Source of the DNA: Prevotella sp. UBA3837
Lineage (GTDB): Bacteria > Bacteroidota > Bacteroidia > Bacteroidales > Bacteroidaceae
NCBI GenBank assembly: GCA_002392835.1
Contig: DGHX01000004.1
Span: forward strand, 41,268 to 68,397
Direction of reading: 5' to 3'
DNA length: 27,130 nucleotides
The translations under genes were made by a program, and so were the position numbers. The notes under the pieces are model-generated. The model saw nothing but the letters and a program-made list of their open reading frames with translations. It was not told the DNA's origin and ran no database searches. Of the stretch, positions 17,186-25,692 are shown piece after piece. The first letter of the stretch is position 1; each line of letters starts with the position of its first letter.

Positions 17186-18958
17186 ATGATGATCATGATC
17201 AATAAAACCATCGTCCGTCGGACATGCTATGGCATCGCTGCAGCCCTTGCGCTGACAGCCTGCTCCGACTACAGCGACTATAACGAGACGCCTGTCGATG
17301 CGTTGCCTTCGAGCAGCCTGACGCTCTGGGAGAACATCTCGCAGAACAGCCAGCTCAGCGACTTCGCCGCCCTGCTGCGGCAGGCAGGCTACATCGACGA
17401 GCTGAACAGTCCGCGTGCCCTCACCGTCTGGGCTCCCGTCAATGGCTCGTTCTCCATGGCCGACTATCAGAACATGGCCAGTGCCGACCTGCTACAGCAG
17501 TTCGTCAAGAGCCACGTGGCCGAATATACCCACGCCGCCACCGGCCTGGTCGATGAGCGGGTGCATACGCTCAACCGGAAGTCATTCGTCTTCGCAGGTA
17601 ATGGCAGCTACACCTACGACAACATTGCCATCAGTCAGGCCAATCTGCCCAGCAGTAACGGACTGATGCACCTGCTCGGAGGCGCAGCGCAGTTCTATCC
17701 CAACCTCTATGAGTATCTCTCCACTGCCGAGGGCATCGACTCGCTGCGCAGCCAGTTCATGCGCTATGAGCAGACGTATCTCGACCAGACGGCCAGCGTG
17801 AAAGGCCCCATGGTGAACGGTGCCCAGACCTACATCGACTCCGTGATGGTGACGATGAACTCGCTCACCAACCAGCTCAACGCGCTGATGGAAAACGAGG
17901 ACAGCTCCTACACTTTCATCATGCCCACCGACAAGGCTTTCATGGACATGTACAACCGCGTGAAACCCTGCTACCGCTTCTTGGGAACGACGGTGGTGCC
18001 CGATGTGGAGAACTACGCCAGTGCCAGTGCCACAAACACGAAGAGCATCACTGTGGATGCCGCTTACATGAGCGATTCGCTCACACGGCGTGCCATCGTG
18101 CGCAACCTTATCTACAACAACAACGACATCTACAACAGGTGGATCGTTGACAAGGGGCTCTACACCGACACCATCCGTTCCACCACGCGCAACAAGTTCT
18201 CCAATCCTCACGACATCCTCACCAAGTATGCTGTTGGCGAGCCGGTGGAGATGAGCAACGGCTACGCCCGTCTGGTGGACAGCCTTGCCTTCTTCCCTTG
18301 GGAGTCCTTCTGCCATGAGATTGTCGTGGACCCACGACAGAACCTGGTAGGTCTCTTCCCCAACTCGGCCAAGGCCGACCGCCAGCAGTCGCTGCCCGAC
18401 TCTATAGCCGAGCGCATCTTCGGCCCGGAGAGCAACGTCACCAACTACCGCTACATGTGGATCTCGCCTGGTGGCGACCGTGCGAAGCCCGACTTCTTCA
18501 TCAGCCTGCCTAATGTGATGTCCACCACCTATAACTTTTATGTGGTGTTCCTGCCCACGGCCTGGCGCCAAGTGGCCAACGACCCGCGTCCCAACTGGCT
18601 CAACTTCCAGCTGAGCTACTGCAACGAGAAGGGTGCCGTGGCCACCTATAACTTCACCAAGGCATACGCCGACAGTCTGCGCACCGGGGGCGAGCTGCCC
18701 AACGTGCCGGCATCCGTGAGTGCTACCACGGCATTCACCAACGACCCCGAGAAGGCCGACACCGTATTCATTGGTCAGTTCACCTTCCCCGTGGGCTACA
18801 ACGGCCTCGGCAGCGGCTATGCACCAACTATCAGAGTAACATCACCCATCAGCGTGTTCAACAGTACGCAGCTCGCCACCTACACCCGCGACGTGCGCAT
18901 TGCCGCCATTCTGTTGCGTCCCGTAGAACTCGATGAATATGAAGCTAAAAACAAATGA
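17186..18958 (+). CDS. Fasciclin-domain lipoprotein (Fas C)
   Basis: 590 aa. The lipobox LTAC is followed by SDYSDYNE, an acidic surface-export-like signal. The first Met (17186) is used, but Met at 17189 or 17195 would also keep the signal peptide. Two Fas1-like modules: LTVWAPVNGSFSM near residue 80, and TFIMPTDKAFMDMYNRV near 243. A C-terminal beta domain (about 430-590) contains DFFISLPNVMSTTYNFYVVFLP and ends IAAILLRPVELDE; its pattern resembles the Fas B C-terminal domain, suggesting paralogous modules. The gene ends in a 4-bp ATGA overlap with SusC 2, implying translational coupling. The role is inferred as a ligand-binding surface protein feeding SusC 2/SusD 2. Confidence 0.82.
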   Translation: MMIMINKTIVRRTCYGIAAALALTACSDYSDYNETPVDALPSSSLTLWENISQNSQLSDFAALLRQAGYIDELNSPRALTVWAPVNGSFSMADYQNMASADLLQQFVKSHVAEYTHAATGLVDERVHTLNRKSFVFAGNGSYTYDNIAISQANLPSSNGLMHLLGGAAQFYPNLYEYLSTAEGIDSLRSQFMRYEQTYLDQTASVKGPMVNGAQTYIDSVMVTMNSLTNQLNALMENEDSSYTFIMPTDKAFMDMYNRVKPCYRFLGTTVVPDVENYASASATNTKSITVDAAYMSDSLTRRAIVRNLIYNNNDIYNRWIVDKGLYTDTIRSTTRNKFSNPHDILTKYAVGEPVEMSNGYARLVDSLAFFPWESFCHEIVVDPRQNLVGLFPNSAKADRQQSLPDSIAERIFGPESNVTNYRYMWISPGGDRAKPDFFISLPNVMSTTYNFYVVFLPTAWRQVANDPRPNWLNFQLSYCNEKGAVATYNFTKAYADSLRTGGELPNVPASVSATTAFTNDPEKADTVFIGQFTFPVGYNGLGSGYAPTIRVTSPISVFNSTQLATYTRDVRIAAILLRPVELDEYEAKNK

Positions 18959-21900
18959 AGATGAAGAGCACCATATTTAATCCCTGGCAGACAGTGAGTC
19001 GGAGACTCCTTGTCTGCACCCTGGCACTCGGCTTCTTCACGCTGCCCACTCTGGCTCAGAGTGAGGACGAGTTTGAAGAAGAGGAAGAAGAAGTGGCCAT
19101 CAAACAGCCCAAGCGTCCCACGCAGCAGGCCAACTATCCCGTTGTCACGCTGCGGGGCATCGTCACCGACCAGGCCACCGGCCAGCCGCTCTCCGGCATT
19201 CAGCTGCAGGCCCTGGGTCACGTGCGCTATACTGCCATGACCGACGAGGGCGGTGCCTTCAGCATCCGCGTGCCAGAGTTTGCTACGGCGCTCTATGTCC
19301 ACGCACCCGAATACCTGCCCCAGCAGGTGGCCATCATCGCCGGCGACAGCACGCAGCGCCTTGCCATCCGCATGCTGAAGGACAAGTTCCAGCCCATGTA
19401 CGGCAAAGGAACGGAGTACACCGCGAAGGGCCAGGTGATCCTCGGCCGCTTCGGCCTCACTGCCGACAACGAGGTGGCTGACCGCCTCGGTGCCGACATG
19501 CACTCCGTGATGCGCTCCGGCGCCCTCGACGGCGGTGCCGTCATGTTCATCCGCGGTCTGAACAGCATTACCACCGATGCTCAGCCGCTCGTCGTCGTCG
19601 ACGGTATTGAGCAGGACATGCAGCGCGACCGCTACTCGCTGCACGACGGTCAGAACATGAACATGCTGGCCAACATCGCCCCCGACGACATTGAGAAGGT
19701 GACTATCCTGAAGAATGCCACCGCCCTCTACGGTGCCCGTGGTGCCAACGGCGTCATTCTCATCGACACGAAGCGTGGCCACAGCATGGCTACCCGCATC
19801 GATGCCAACGTTTCGGCAGGCATCACGCTGGCTCCGCAGCTGCCCACGCTGATGGATGCCGCACAGTACCGGTCATACGCCACGGAGTTGCTGGGCACCA
19901 TTGCCAATGTTGCCGACCGCAACATCAACTTCCGTTTCCTTAATGACGACCCCAATGGCTACTACTACCACACGTACCACAACAACACCGACTGGACCGA
20001 CGAGGTCTACCGCACGGCTCTCACACAGAACTACAGCATCAATGTGCAGGGTGGCGATGACGTGGGTATGTACAACCTCTCCGTGGGCTATGTCGATGCA
20101 CAGTATGCTGCGCGCAAGAACGGCTTCAACCGCATGAATGTGCGCTTCAATACCGACATCTCCATTCTCTGGAACCTCGATACGAAGTTCGACATCTCCA
20201 TCGCCCGTACCAGTAACAAGGTCTTCGACAACGGCATGCCCGAGGATTTCGGTGCCGCCACCGTCGTCTCGCCCATTGCCTTGGCACTGATTAAGTCGCC
20301 GCTGGTGGCTCCCTATCAGTACAATAAGCTGCTCAATGGCGGCAAGGGCGGCTTCTCGTCGCTGCTCTCCAGCTATGATGACATCTACTCGCAGCTGAGC
20401 AACGCCTATTCGCTGGCCAACCCTCTCGCCGTGCTTGAGAACGGACAGGGCGACAACAAGAACAAGGCTGAGAACACCTACTTCAACGTGCGTGTGGAGC
20501 CCCAGTGGTCTATCTCCAACGACCTGAAGCTCACTGCCATGTTCAGCTATACCCTCGACCGTATTGCCCAGCGCTACTATCGCCCCTTCACCGGCGTCCC
20601 CTCGTTCAACGTCAGTGGCCTGGGCCGCGTCTATGGCAAGACCGAGTCGCTCTTCGCCAAGGAGAACAACTTCGTGGGCAAGCTGCAGCTCGACTGGTCC
20701 CGCCAGTTCGGCCGTCACAGCGTGGCTGCCTTTGCCGGTGCCCGCTACAACGTGTTCAGCTACGACAGCAACGACGTGGCCACGCAGCACACCGGTGAGA
20801 CCAACGACAAGAACCCCTCGCTGGGCAATGCCGGCTTCCGCACCTTCACGGGTGCCAACGACGAGTGGAAGCAGCTGCAGTGGTACGGCAACATCGACTA
20901 CAACTACATGAACCGCCTCTTTGCCACCATCTCGCTGCTGGGCGAGGCCAACAGCCGCTTCGGCGAGAATGCCGACGGAGCCCTGGGCCTCTTCGGCACG
21001 CAGTGGGCCCTCTTCCCCAGCCTGCAGCTGGGCTGGGTGCTCACCAACGAGAGCTGGTTCCCGAAGAACGTCGGCATCAACTACCTGCGTCTGAACGCCG
21101 GTTTCGACATGAGCGGAAACGACGGTATCTCCAACTATGCCGCCCACACCAGCTACACCACCGTGCGCTTTAACAGCAGCGCCGTCGGTACGCAGCTCAC
21201 CAATGTGGGTAACGACAAGATTAAGTGGGAGTCGACGAAGAAGCTGAACCTGGGCTTGCAGAGCTATCTGCTGAACAACCGCCTGGGTGTGCGTTTCGAC
21301 TACTTCATCCACAAGACCGACGACCTGCTCACGCTGAAAGCCTTCTCTAACCCCATCGGCGGTATCAACCGCTACTGGAGCAACGGCGGTTCGCTGGAGA
21401 ACCAGGGCTTCGAGACCACCGTCACCTTCAAGCCCGTCGTCGCCAAGGACTGGAGCATGGAGGTGGGCGCCAGCGTGGGTCACTACAAGAATAGGGTGAC
21501 CAAGCTCCCCGACGGCAGCTACACCACCTCGCTCTATGGCGACAACAACATCATCACCTCTGAAGGCGCACCCGTGGCCCAGTTCTACGGCTACAAGACC
21601 GAGGGCGTCTTCAGCAGCGACGCCGAGGCAGCAGCTGCCGGCAAGGGCGGCTATCTCTACATGGAGGACAATGCCGGCAACCCCCACAACTTCGTGGCCG
21701 GCGACGTGCACTTCACCGACCAGAACGGCGACGGCGTCATCGACGATGCCGACAAGGTGGTCATCGGCGACCCCAATCCCGACATCTATGGCAACATCTT
21801 CGCCAACGTCAGCTGGAAGAACCTCACGCTCAACGTGGGCTTCAACTACTCGCTGGGCAACGATGTGTACAACTATCAGCGCAGCATCCTCAACGCCGGC

Positions 21901-22272
21901 TCCAACTTCTACAACCAACAGGTGGCCGAGGTGGGCCGCTGGCGTTATGAGGGCCAGCAGGCCGAGTTGCCGCGTGCCTACTATGGCGACCCCATGGGCA
22001 ACAACCGCTTCAGCGACCGCTGGATTGAGGACGGCAGCTACCTGCGCCTGAAGACCGTCAGCCTCAGCTATCGCGTGCCCATTCCCGAAACGTGGGACTG
22101 GCTGCAGGGACTCACCGTATGGGCTGAGGCCCAGAACCTCTTCACCCTTACCAAGTACCTGGGCAGCGACCCGGAGTTCGCAGCAGGCAGCGGCGTGTAC
22201 TATCAGGGCATCGACTTTGGCAACCTGGCTCAGAGCCGCGCCTTCATGGCTGGACTGAAGATTAACCTCTAA
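18955..22272 (+). CDS. SusC-like TonB-dependent outer-membrane transporter 2
   Basis: 1105 aa. Signal peptide about 1-35 (TLPTLAQ), then an unusual acidic run (residues 36-46, SEDEFEEEEEE), a carboxypeptidase-regulatory-like domain (about 63-140, VTLRGIVTDQATGQPLSG), the plug with ILKNATALYGARGANGVILIDTKRG, and the beta-barrel. The loop DQNGDGVIDDADKVVIGDPNPD near 922 is the Ca-binding-like SusC motif. It imports a ligand across the outer membrane with its SusD partner downstream. The start codon overlaps the Fas C stop (ATGA). It is only distantly similar to SusC 1 by eye, so the two pairs probably have different ligands or different parts of one ligand. Confidence 0.95.
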   Translation: MKMKSTIFNPWQTVSRRLLVCTLALGFFTLPTLAQSEDEFEEEEEEVAIKQPKRPTQQANYPVVTLRGIVTDQATGQPLSGIQLQALGHVRYTAMTDEGGAFSIRVPEFATALYVHAPEYLPQQVAIIAGDSTQRLAIRMLKDKFQPMYGKGTEYTAKGQVILGRFGLTADNEVADRLGADMHSVMRSGALDGGAVMFIRGLNSITTDAQPLVVVDGIEQDMQRDRYSLHDGQNMNMLANIAPDDIEKVTILKNATALYGARGANGVILIDTKRGHSMATRIDANVSAGITLAPQLPTLMDAAQYRSYATELLGTIANVADRNINFRFLNDDPNGYYYHTYHNNTDWTDEVYRTALTQNYSINVQGGDDVGMYNLSVGYVDAQYAARKNGFNRMNVRFNTDISILWNLDTKFDISIARTSNKVFDNGMPEDFGAATVVSPIALALIKSPLVAPYQYNKLLNGGKGGFSSLLSSYDDIYSQLSNAYSLANPLAVLENGQGDNKNKAENTYFNVRVEPQWSISNDLKLTAMFSYTLDRIAQRYYRPFTGVPSFNVSGLGRVYGKTESLFAKENNFVGKLQLDWSRQFGRHSVAAFAGARYNVFSYDSNDVATQHTGETNDKNPSLGNAGFRTFTGANDEWKQLQWYGNIDYNYMNRLFATISLLGEANSRFGENADGALGLFGTQWALFPSLQLGWVLTNESWFPKNVGINYLRLNAGFDMSGNDGISNYAAHTSYTTVRFNSSAVGTQLTNVGNDKIKWESTKKLNLGLQSYLLNNRLGVRFDYFIHKTDDLLTLKAFSNPIGGINRYWSNGGSLENQGFETTVTFKPVVAKDWSMEVGASVGHYKNRVTKLPDGSYTTSLYGDNNIITSEGAPVAQFYGYKTEGVFSSDAEAAAAGKGGYLYMEDNAGNPHNFVAGDVHFTDQNGDGVIDDADKVVIGDPNPDIYGNIFANVSWKNLTLNVGFNYSLGNDVYNYQRSILNAGSNFYNQQVAEVGRWRYEGQQAELPRAYYGDPMGNNRFSDRWIEDGSYLRLKTVSLSYRVPIPETWDWLQGLTVWAEAQNLFTLTKYLGSDPEFAAGSGVYYQGIDFGNLAQSRAFMAGLKINL

Positions 22273-22274
22273 CA

Positions 22275-22351
22275 GTTGAGAGATGAGAGTTGAGAGTTGA
22301 GAGACTTTCCGAAAGTTTCATATCACTCAGCACTAAACACTAATCACAAAA
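22275..22351. repeat. Two clusters of four 7-bp repeats between SusC 2 and SusD 2
   Basis: Cluster one, 22275-22302: GTTGAGA, GATGAGA, GTTGAGA, GTTGAGA. A small hairpin (ACTTTC-C-GAAAGT, 22304-22316) follows. Cluster two, 22324-22351: CACTCAG, CACTAAA, CACTAAT, CACAAAA. Both start just after the SusC stop and end before the SusD ATG at 22367. Confidence 0.8.
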
Positions 22352-22366
22352 CAGGAATTCATAGAT

Positions 22367-24379
22367 ATGATTACCAAAATAGGCAGAAGACAGCTGATAG
22401 GTTTATCATTTATCATTTGTCATTTATCATTTAGCGTAGCGCTCACCTCCTGCTCCGACTTGCTCGACGTGGAGAGCTCGCGCCAGAACGTCGAGCCTAC
22501 CATCACCCAGAAGACCGACTCCGTGTTCTACGCCTTCGGCGTGATGGAGGCCATGCAGCAGCTGGCCGACCAGTATGTGTTCCAGGGTGAGATGCGTGGC
22601 GACCTGGTGAAGACCACCTTCTACACCGACAACAACCTGCGCCAACTGGCCAACTTCTCGGCTACCACGGCCAACAAGTACGACTCGGCATACGTCTACT
22701 ATCGTGTCATCAACAACTGCAACTACTACATCGCTCATGCCGACACCGCCCTCTACAACGGCTCCACCAACGTCGTCATCCGCGAGTATGCCGCCATCAT
22801 GGCCATCCGTGCCTGGGCCTACCTGCAGCTGGGGCGCAACTACGAGCGCGTACCCTTCTTCACCGAGCCGCTGACGCAGATCTCGCAGATAGACCGGGGC
22901 TATCCCGAGCTCACCCTCAGCGAGATGGTGGCACAGCTCGCTCCCGAGCTGGAGCGCTACACCGGATTCTCAGTGCCCACGCTGACCACTACCAATACTA
23001 CTCCCATCGGCATTGGAGCTCCCAACTGGGAGAGCGCTCAAAAGAACTTTTTCCCGCGCTTGTGCTTCATCCCCGTCGATGTGGTGCTGGGCGACATGTA
23101 TCTCGAGGTGGAGGACTACGACGCTGCCGCCCGCCACTACGTCACCTACCTGACGAAAGTGGCCGACCAAGTGGCAGCGCCATACGTGGCCCCCATGATG
23201 TCGAAGAACAGCCTCACCGCTAGTGGCGGCGGACGACTTGGAATGGGTGGCTCTGGCGGTATGATGCTCGACGACGACCTGCCTGACCAGAGCAACTTCA
23301 GCAGTCCCGCCGTCTATCAGGACTATCGCTCCGGGGCCAACCAGTGGGCTGACGTCCTATTCTCGCGCAACGCCCAGAACGACATCATCAGCTACATCCC
23401 CATGGCCACCACGGCCCAGAACGGCCCCACCACACAGGTGCCCCTCGCCTTCGGTTTCGACTACTATGCCACGCCGGAGTCAGGCGTGCGCAGCGGAGCA
23501 CCATACATCGACGAGGTGCAGCTGCTGCCCTCGGATGCCTATAACATGCTCTCCGACTCTACGGAGTTCTACTATCCTGTCACCCATGCCAACCAGACCA
23601 ATATGTTCGACAGCATAGGCATCGCAAAGGCCGGCGACATGCGCCTGCGCAGCGTCATGCACCAGGAGGTGGAGGAGGACTCCACGCTACAGTGGATGAC
23701 GAAGTTCAACAATGCCAATATCGTGCTCTATCGCACCAGCACCATATGGCTGCGCCTGGCTGAGGCCTTCAACCGTCTGGGCATGCCCGATGCAGCCTTC
23801 GCCATCCTCAAAGACGGTGTGAGCGAGAACATGCTGATGTCCTATGCCGATGGCAGTTACTACATGACGTACATCACCGACGACACACGTCGCAAGCTGC
23901 AGACCACCTATCCGCTGCTCTCTACCGAGAACCGCACCAAGTTCCTTGCTGCTGAAGCCTATGGCATCCATGTTCACGGTGCCGGCAAGGCTGCCAGCGA
24001 CTATCCGCACAGTACTGCTGCCGGCGGATCTACCTACAACAGCGGTAAGTCGCCCTATCGGCTGGACCGCATGGCAGGGCTGAAGATGCAGGAGCTGCAG
24101 AAACTCTATGGCATCACCGTGGGCAACACGCTGCAGGACACCATCAACGCAGTGGAAGACCTTATCTGCGACGAGCTGGCCCTGGAGACCGCCTTCGAGG
24201 GCAACCGCTTCGGCGACCTCTGCCGCTTGGCACGCCACAAGAACACCGATGCCCTCTACGGAGCCAACTACGGCAGCCAGTGGCTCGCACGTAAGATCGC
24301 CAACCGAAACCAGCCCGCCGACCAGGCACTGGAACAGCGGCTGCTCGACAGCAAGAACTGGTATCTGCCCTTCAAGTAA
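22367..24379 (+). CDS. SusD/RagB-family surface lipoprotein 2
   Basis: 670 aa, long for the family. Lipoprotein signal ending LTSC (Cys29), followed by SDLLDVE. Family hallmarks: AIRAWAYLQLGRNYERVPFF, CFIPVDVVLGDMYLEVEDY, WLRLAEAFNRLGM and, near the end, ELALETAFEGNRFGDLCRLARHK. It is the lid and ligand-binding partner of SusC 2. Two oddities. The hydrophobic core of the signal peptide (LSFIICHLSF) is encoded by a 7-bp tandem repeat. Residues about 286-304 form a Gly/Met-rich loop (SGGGRLGMGGSGGMMLDDD), which looks like a flexible insertion between helices. It lies 94 bp after SusC 2, the widest gap in the operon, filled by repeats. Confidence 0.93.
   Translation: MITKIGRRQLIGLSFIICHLSFSVALTSCSDLLDVESSRQNVEPTITQKTDSVFYAFGVMEAMQQLADQYVFQGEMRGDLVKTTFYTDNNLRQLANFSATTANKYDSAYVYYRVINNCNYYIAHADTALYNGSTNVVIREYAAIMAIRAWAYLQLGRNYERVPFFTEPLTQISQIDRGYPELTLSEMVAQLAPELERYTGFSVPTLTTTNTTPIGIGAPNWESAQKNFFPRLCFIPVDVVLGDMYLEVEDYDAAARHYVTYLTKVADQVAAPYVAPMMSKNSLTASGGGRLGMGGSGGMMLDDDLPDQSNFSSPAVYQDYRSGANQWADVLFSRNAQNDIISYIPMATTAQNGPTTQVPLAFGFDYYATPESGVRSGAPYIDEVQLLPSDAYNMLSDSTEFYYPVTHANQTNMFDSIGIAKAGDMRLRSVMHQEVEEDSTLQWMTKFNNANIVLYRTSTIWLRLAEAFNRLGMPDAAFAILKDGVSENMLMSYADGSYYMTYITDDTRRKLQTTYPLLSTENRTKFLAAEAYGIHVHGAGKAASDYPHSTAAGGSTYNSGKSPYRLDRMAGLKMQELQKLYGITVGNTLQDTINAVEDLICDELALETAFEGNRFGDLCRLARHKNTDALYGANYGSQWLARKIANRNQPADQALEQRLLDSKNWYLPFK
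22402..22433 (+). repeat. 7-bp tandem repeat inside the SusD 2 signal peptide
   Basis: TCATTTA, TCATTTG, TCATTTA, TCATTTA (22406-22433) preceded by a partial unit. It encodes the hydrophobic core of the signal peptide. Because 7 is not a multiple of 3, gain or loss of one unit would shift the reading frame before the lipobox. Confidence 0.85.
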
Positions 24380-24406
24380 TAGGGTAGCTTGAACTTAGTC
24401 TACCTG

Positions 24407-24473
24407 GCAACGAATTAAATCGAATGCCACGAATAAATATGATATTTGTGCGTGATTCGGTTTAATTCGTTGC
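24407..24473. repeat. Imperfect palindrome at the end of the operon
   Basis: Arms 24407-24425 and 24455-24473 match at 18 of 19 positions (GCAACGAATTAAATCGAAT and its complement). The 29-nt centre continues the symmetry imperfectly. It is followed by TTGTTTTAAT, so RNA from either strand would fold and it may serve as the operon terminator. The sequence resembles a dispersed intergenic palindrome I recall from Bacteroidales genomes. No clear promoter box lies between it and the next gene. Confidence 0.7.
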
Positions 24474-24512
24474 TTGTTTTAATACCCCCCGCCCCAGGCG
24501 GCTTTTAACTCC

Positions 24513-25085
24513 ATGGAACTACATCCCCTGCAACCTTTCCTGCCTTCCGGCGCCCGTGTACTCATGTTGGGCAGCTTCCCGCCATCGCGCAGCCGCTGGT
24601 GCATGGACTTCTTCTATCCCAACTTCCAGAACGACATGTGGCGCATCTTCGGACTGGTGTTCTTTGCCGACAAGGACCACTTCGTCGACCTCCCTGCCAG
24701 GCGTTTCCGCCAGAGCGACATCGAAGCCTTCCTGCGCGCACGAGGCATCGCCCTCTACGACACCGCCACCGCCGTGGTGCGCACACGCAACACTGCCAGC
24801 GACAAGGACCTGGAGATAGTGCAGCCTACCGACCTTGATGCGCTGCTCTCACAGCTGCCACAGTGTGCTGCCGTCGTTGCCACAGGACAGAAGTCGTGCG
24901 ACGTGCTCAGCGCCCATTTCGGCGTCACAGCGCCTCCCGTCGGCGGCAGCGTGACCTTCTCCTGGCAGGGGCGCACCATGCAACTCCTGCGCATGCCCAG
25001 CAGTTCGCGCGCCTATCCGCTGCCGCTGCAACAGAAGGCCCGCTACTACGAAGCTATCGTGCCGTTTACAAATACTAATCAATAA
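24513..25085 (+). CDS. Uracil/hypoxanthine-DNA glycosylase superfamily protein
   Basis: 190 aa, cytoplasmic DNA repair enzyme. Motif 1 is LMLGSFPPSRSR (residues 17-28), the active-site loop of the UDG superfamily. FYPNFQNDMWRIFG (34-47) is the conserved block of the Mug/hypoxanthine-DNA glycosylase branch, GIALYDTATAVVRTRNTASDKDL follows, and motif 2 is RMPSSSRAY (160-168), replacing the classical HPS loop. It probably removes deaminated bases (uracil or hypoxanthine) from DNA; which one cannot be decided here. The next gene starts 15 bp downstream, so it heads a small three-gene unit. It is functionally unrelated to the transport operon before it. Confidence 0.85.
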   Translation: MELHPLQPFLPSGARVLMLGSFPPSRSRWCMDFFYPNFQNDMWRIFGLVFFADKDHFVDLPARRFRQSDIEAFLRARGIALYDTATAVVRTRNTASDKDLEIVQPTDLDALLSQLPQCAAVVATGQKSCDVLSAHFGVTAPPVGGSVTFSWQGRTMQLLRMPSSSRAYPLPLQQKARYYEAIVPFTNTNQ

Positions 25086-25100
25086 ATTACCTTTATTATT

Positions 25101-25673
25101 ATGAAACGAATCAGTTTAATCATCTGCACCATGGCTGCACTCCTCATGGCAGCCTGTGCACAGCAAAAGCAGAAACCCGTGCAACAGACCGAAAACCAGG
25201 TGACGAAGAAAACATTAGTGGCCTACTTCTCGGCCACAGGAACAACCAAGGCTGCGGCACAGCAGCTGGCAGAGGCAACGGGTGGCGACCTCTACGAGAT
25301 ACAGCCCGAAGTGCCATATACCGAGGCCGACCTCGACTGGCGCGACAAGCAGTCACGATCATCAGTGGAGATGGCCGATTCTACATCACGTCCTGCCGTC
25401 AAGGGCAAGGTGGACAACCTGGCCGACTATGACCGCGTCTTCATCGGATTCCCCATCTGGTGGTACACCGCACCAACCATTGTCAACACGTTCATCGAGG
25501 CCAACGACCTGAAGGGCAAGACCCTCATACCCTTTGCCACCTCTGGCGGCAGCGACATCAGCAAGTCGGTAGGTGACCTGAAGAAAGCCTATCCCGACTT
25601 GAACTGGAAGGACGGCAAGCTGCTCAACGGCGTGTCAAAAGCAGAGATGGAAACCTGGGCGAAAGGACTGTAA
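25101..25673 (+). CDS. Lipid-anchored flavodoxin
   Basis: 190 aa. Residues 1-19 are a lipoprotein signal (LMAAC, Cys19), followed by a polar linker and a flavodoxin_4-type fold: beta-1 TLVAYFSATGTT gives the FMN phosphate loop (S44-T49), then VFIGFPIWWYTAP with aromatic residues that stack on the flavin, and PFATSGGSDISKS. Flavodoxins shuttle electrons through bound FMN. Export as a lipoprotein implies a periplasmic redox role; the partner is unknown. The lipobox and flavodoxin core are both clear. It shares a transcription unit with the glycosylase upstream (15 bp) and the hydrolase downstream (19 bp). Confidence 0.92.
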   Translation: MKRISLIICTMAALLMAACAQQKQKPVQQTENQVTKKTLVAYFSATGTTKAAAQQLAEATGGDLYEIQPEVPYTEADLDWRDKQSRSSVEMADSTSRPAVKGKVDNLADYDRVFIGFPIWWYTAPTIVNTFIEANDLKGKTLIPFATSGGSDISKSVGDLKKAYPDLNWKDGKLLNGVSKAEMETWAKGL

Positions 25674-25692
25674 CGGTCAAGCTGGAATCATC

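Noticed and set aside
13595..17211. Long minus-strand frames opposite SusD 1 and Fas B (454 and 544 aa)
   Set aside because: They have shadow composition and no family features.
19873..21918. 681-aa minus-strand open frame opposite SusC 2
   Set aside because: Same shadow composition, no motif; SusC 2 motifs on the plus strand are unambiguous.
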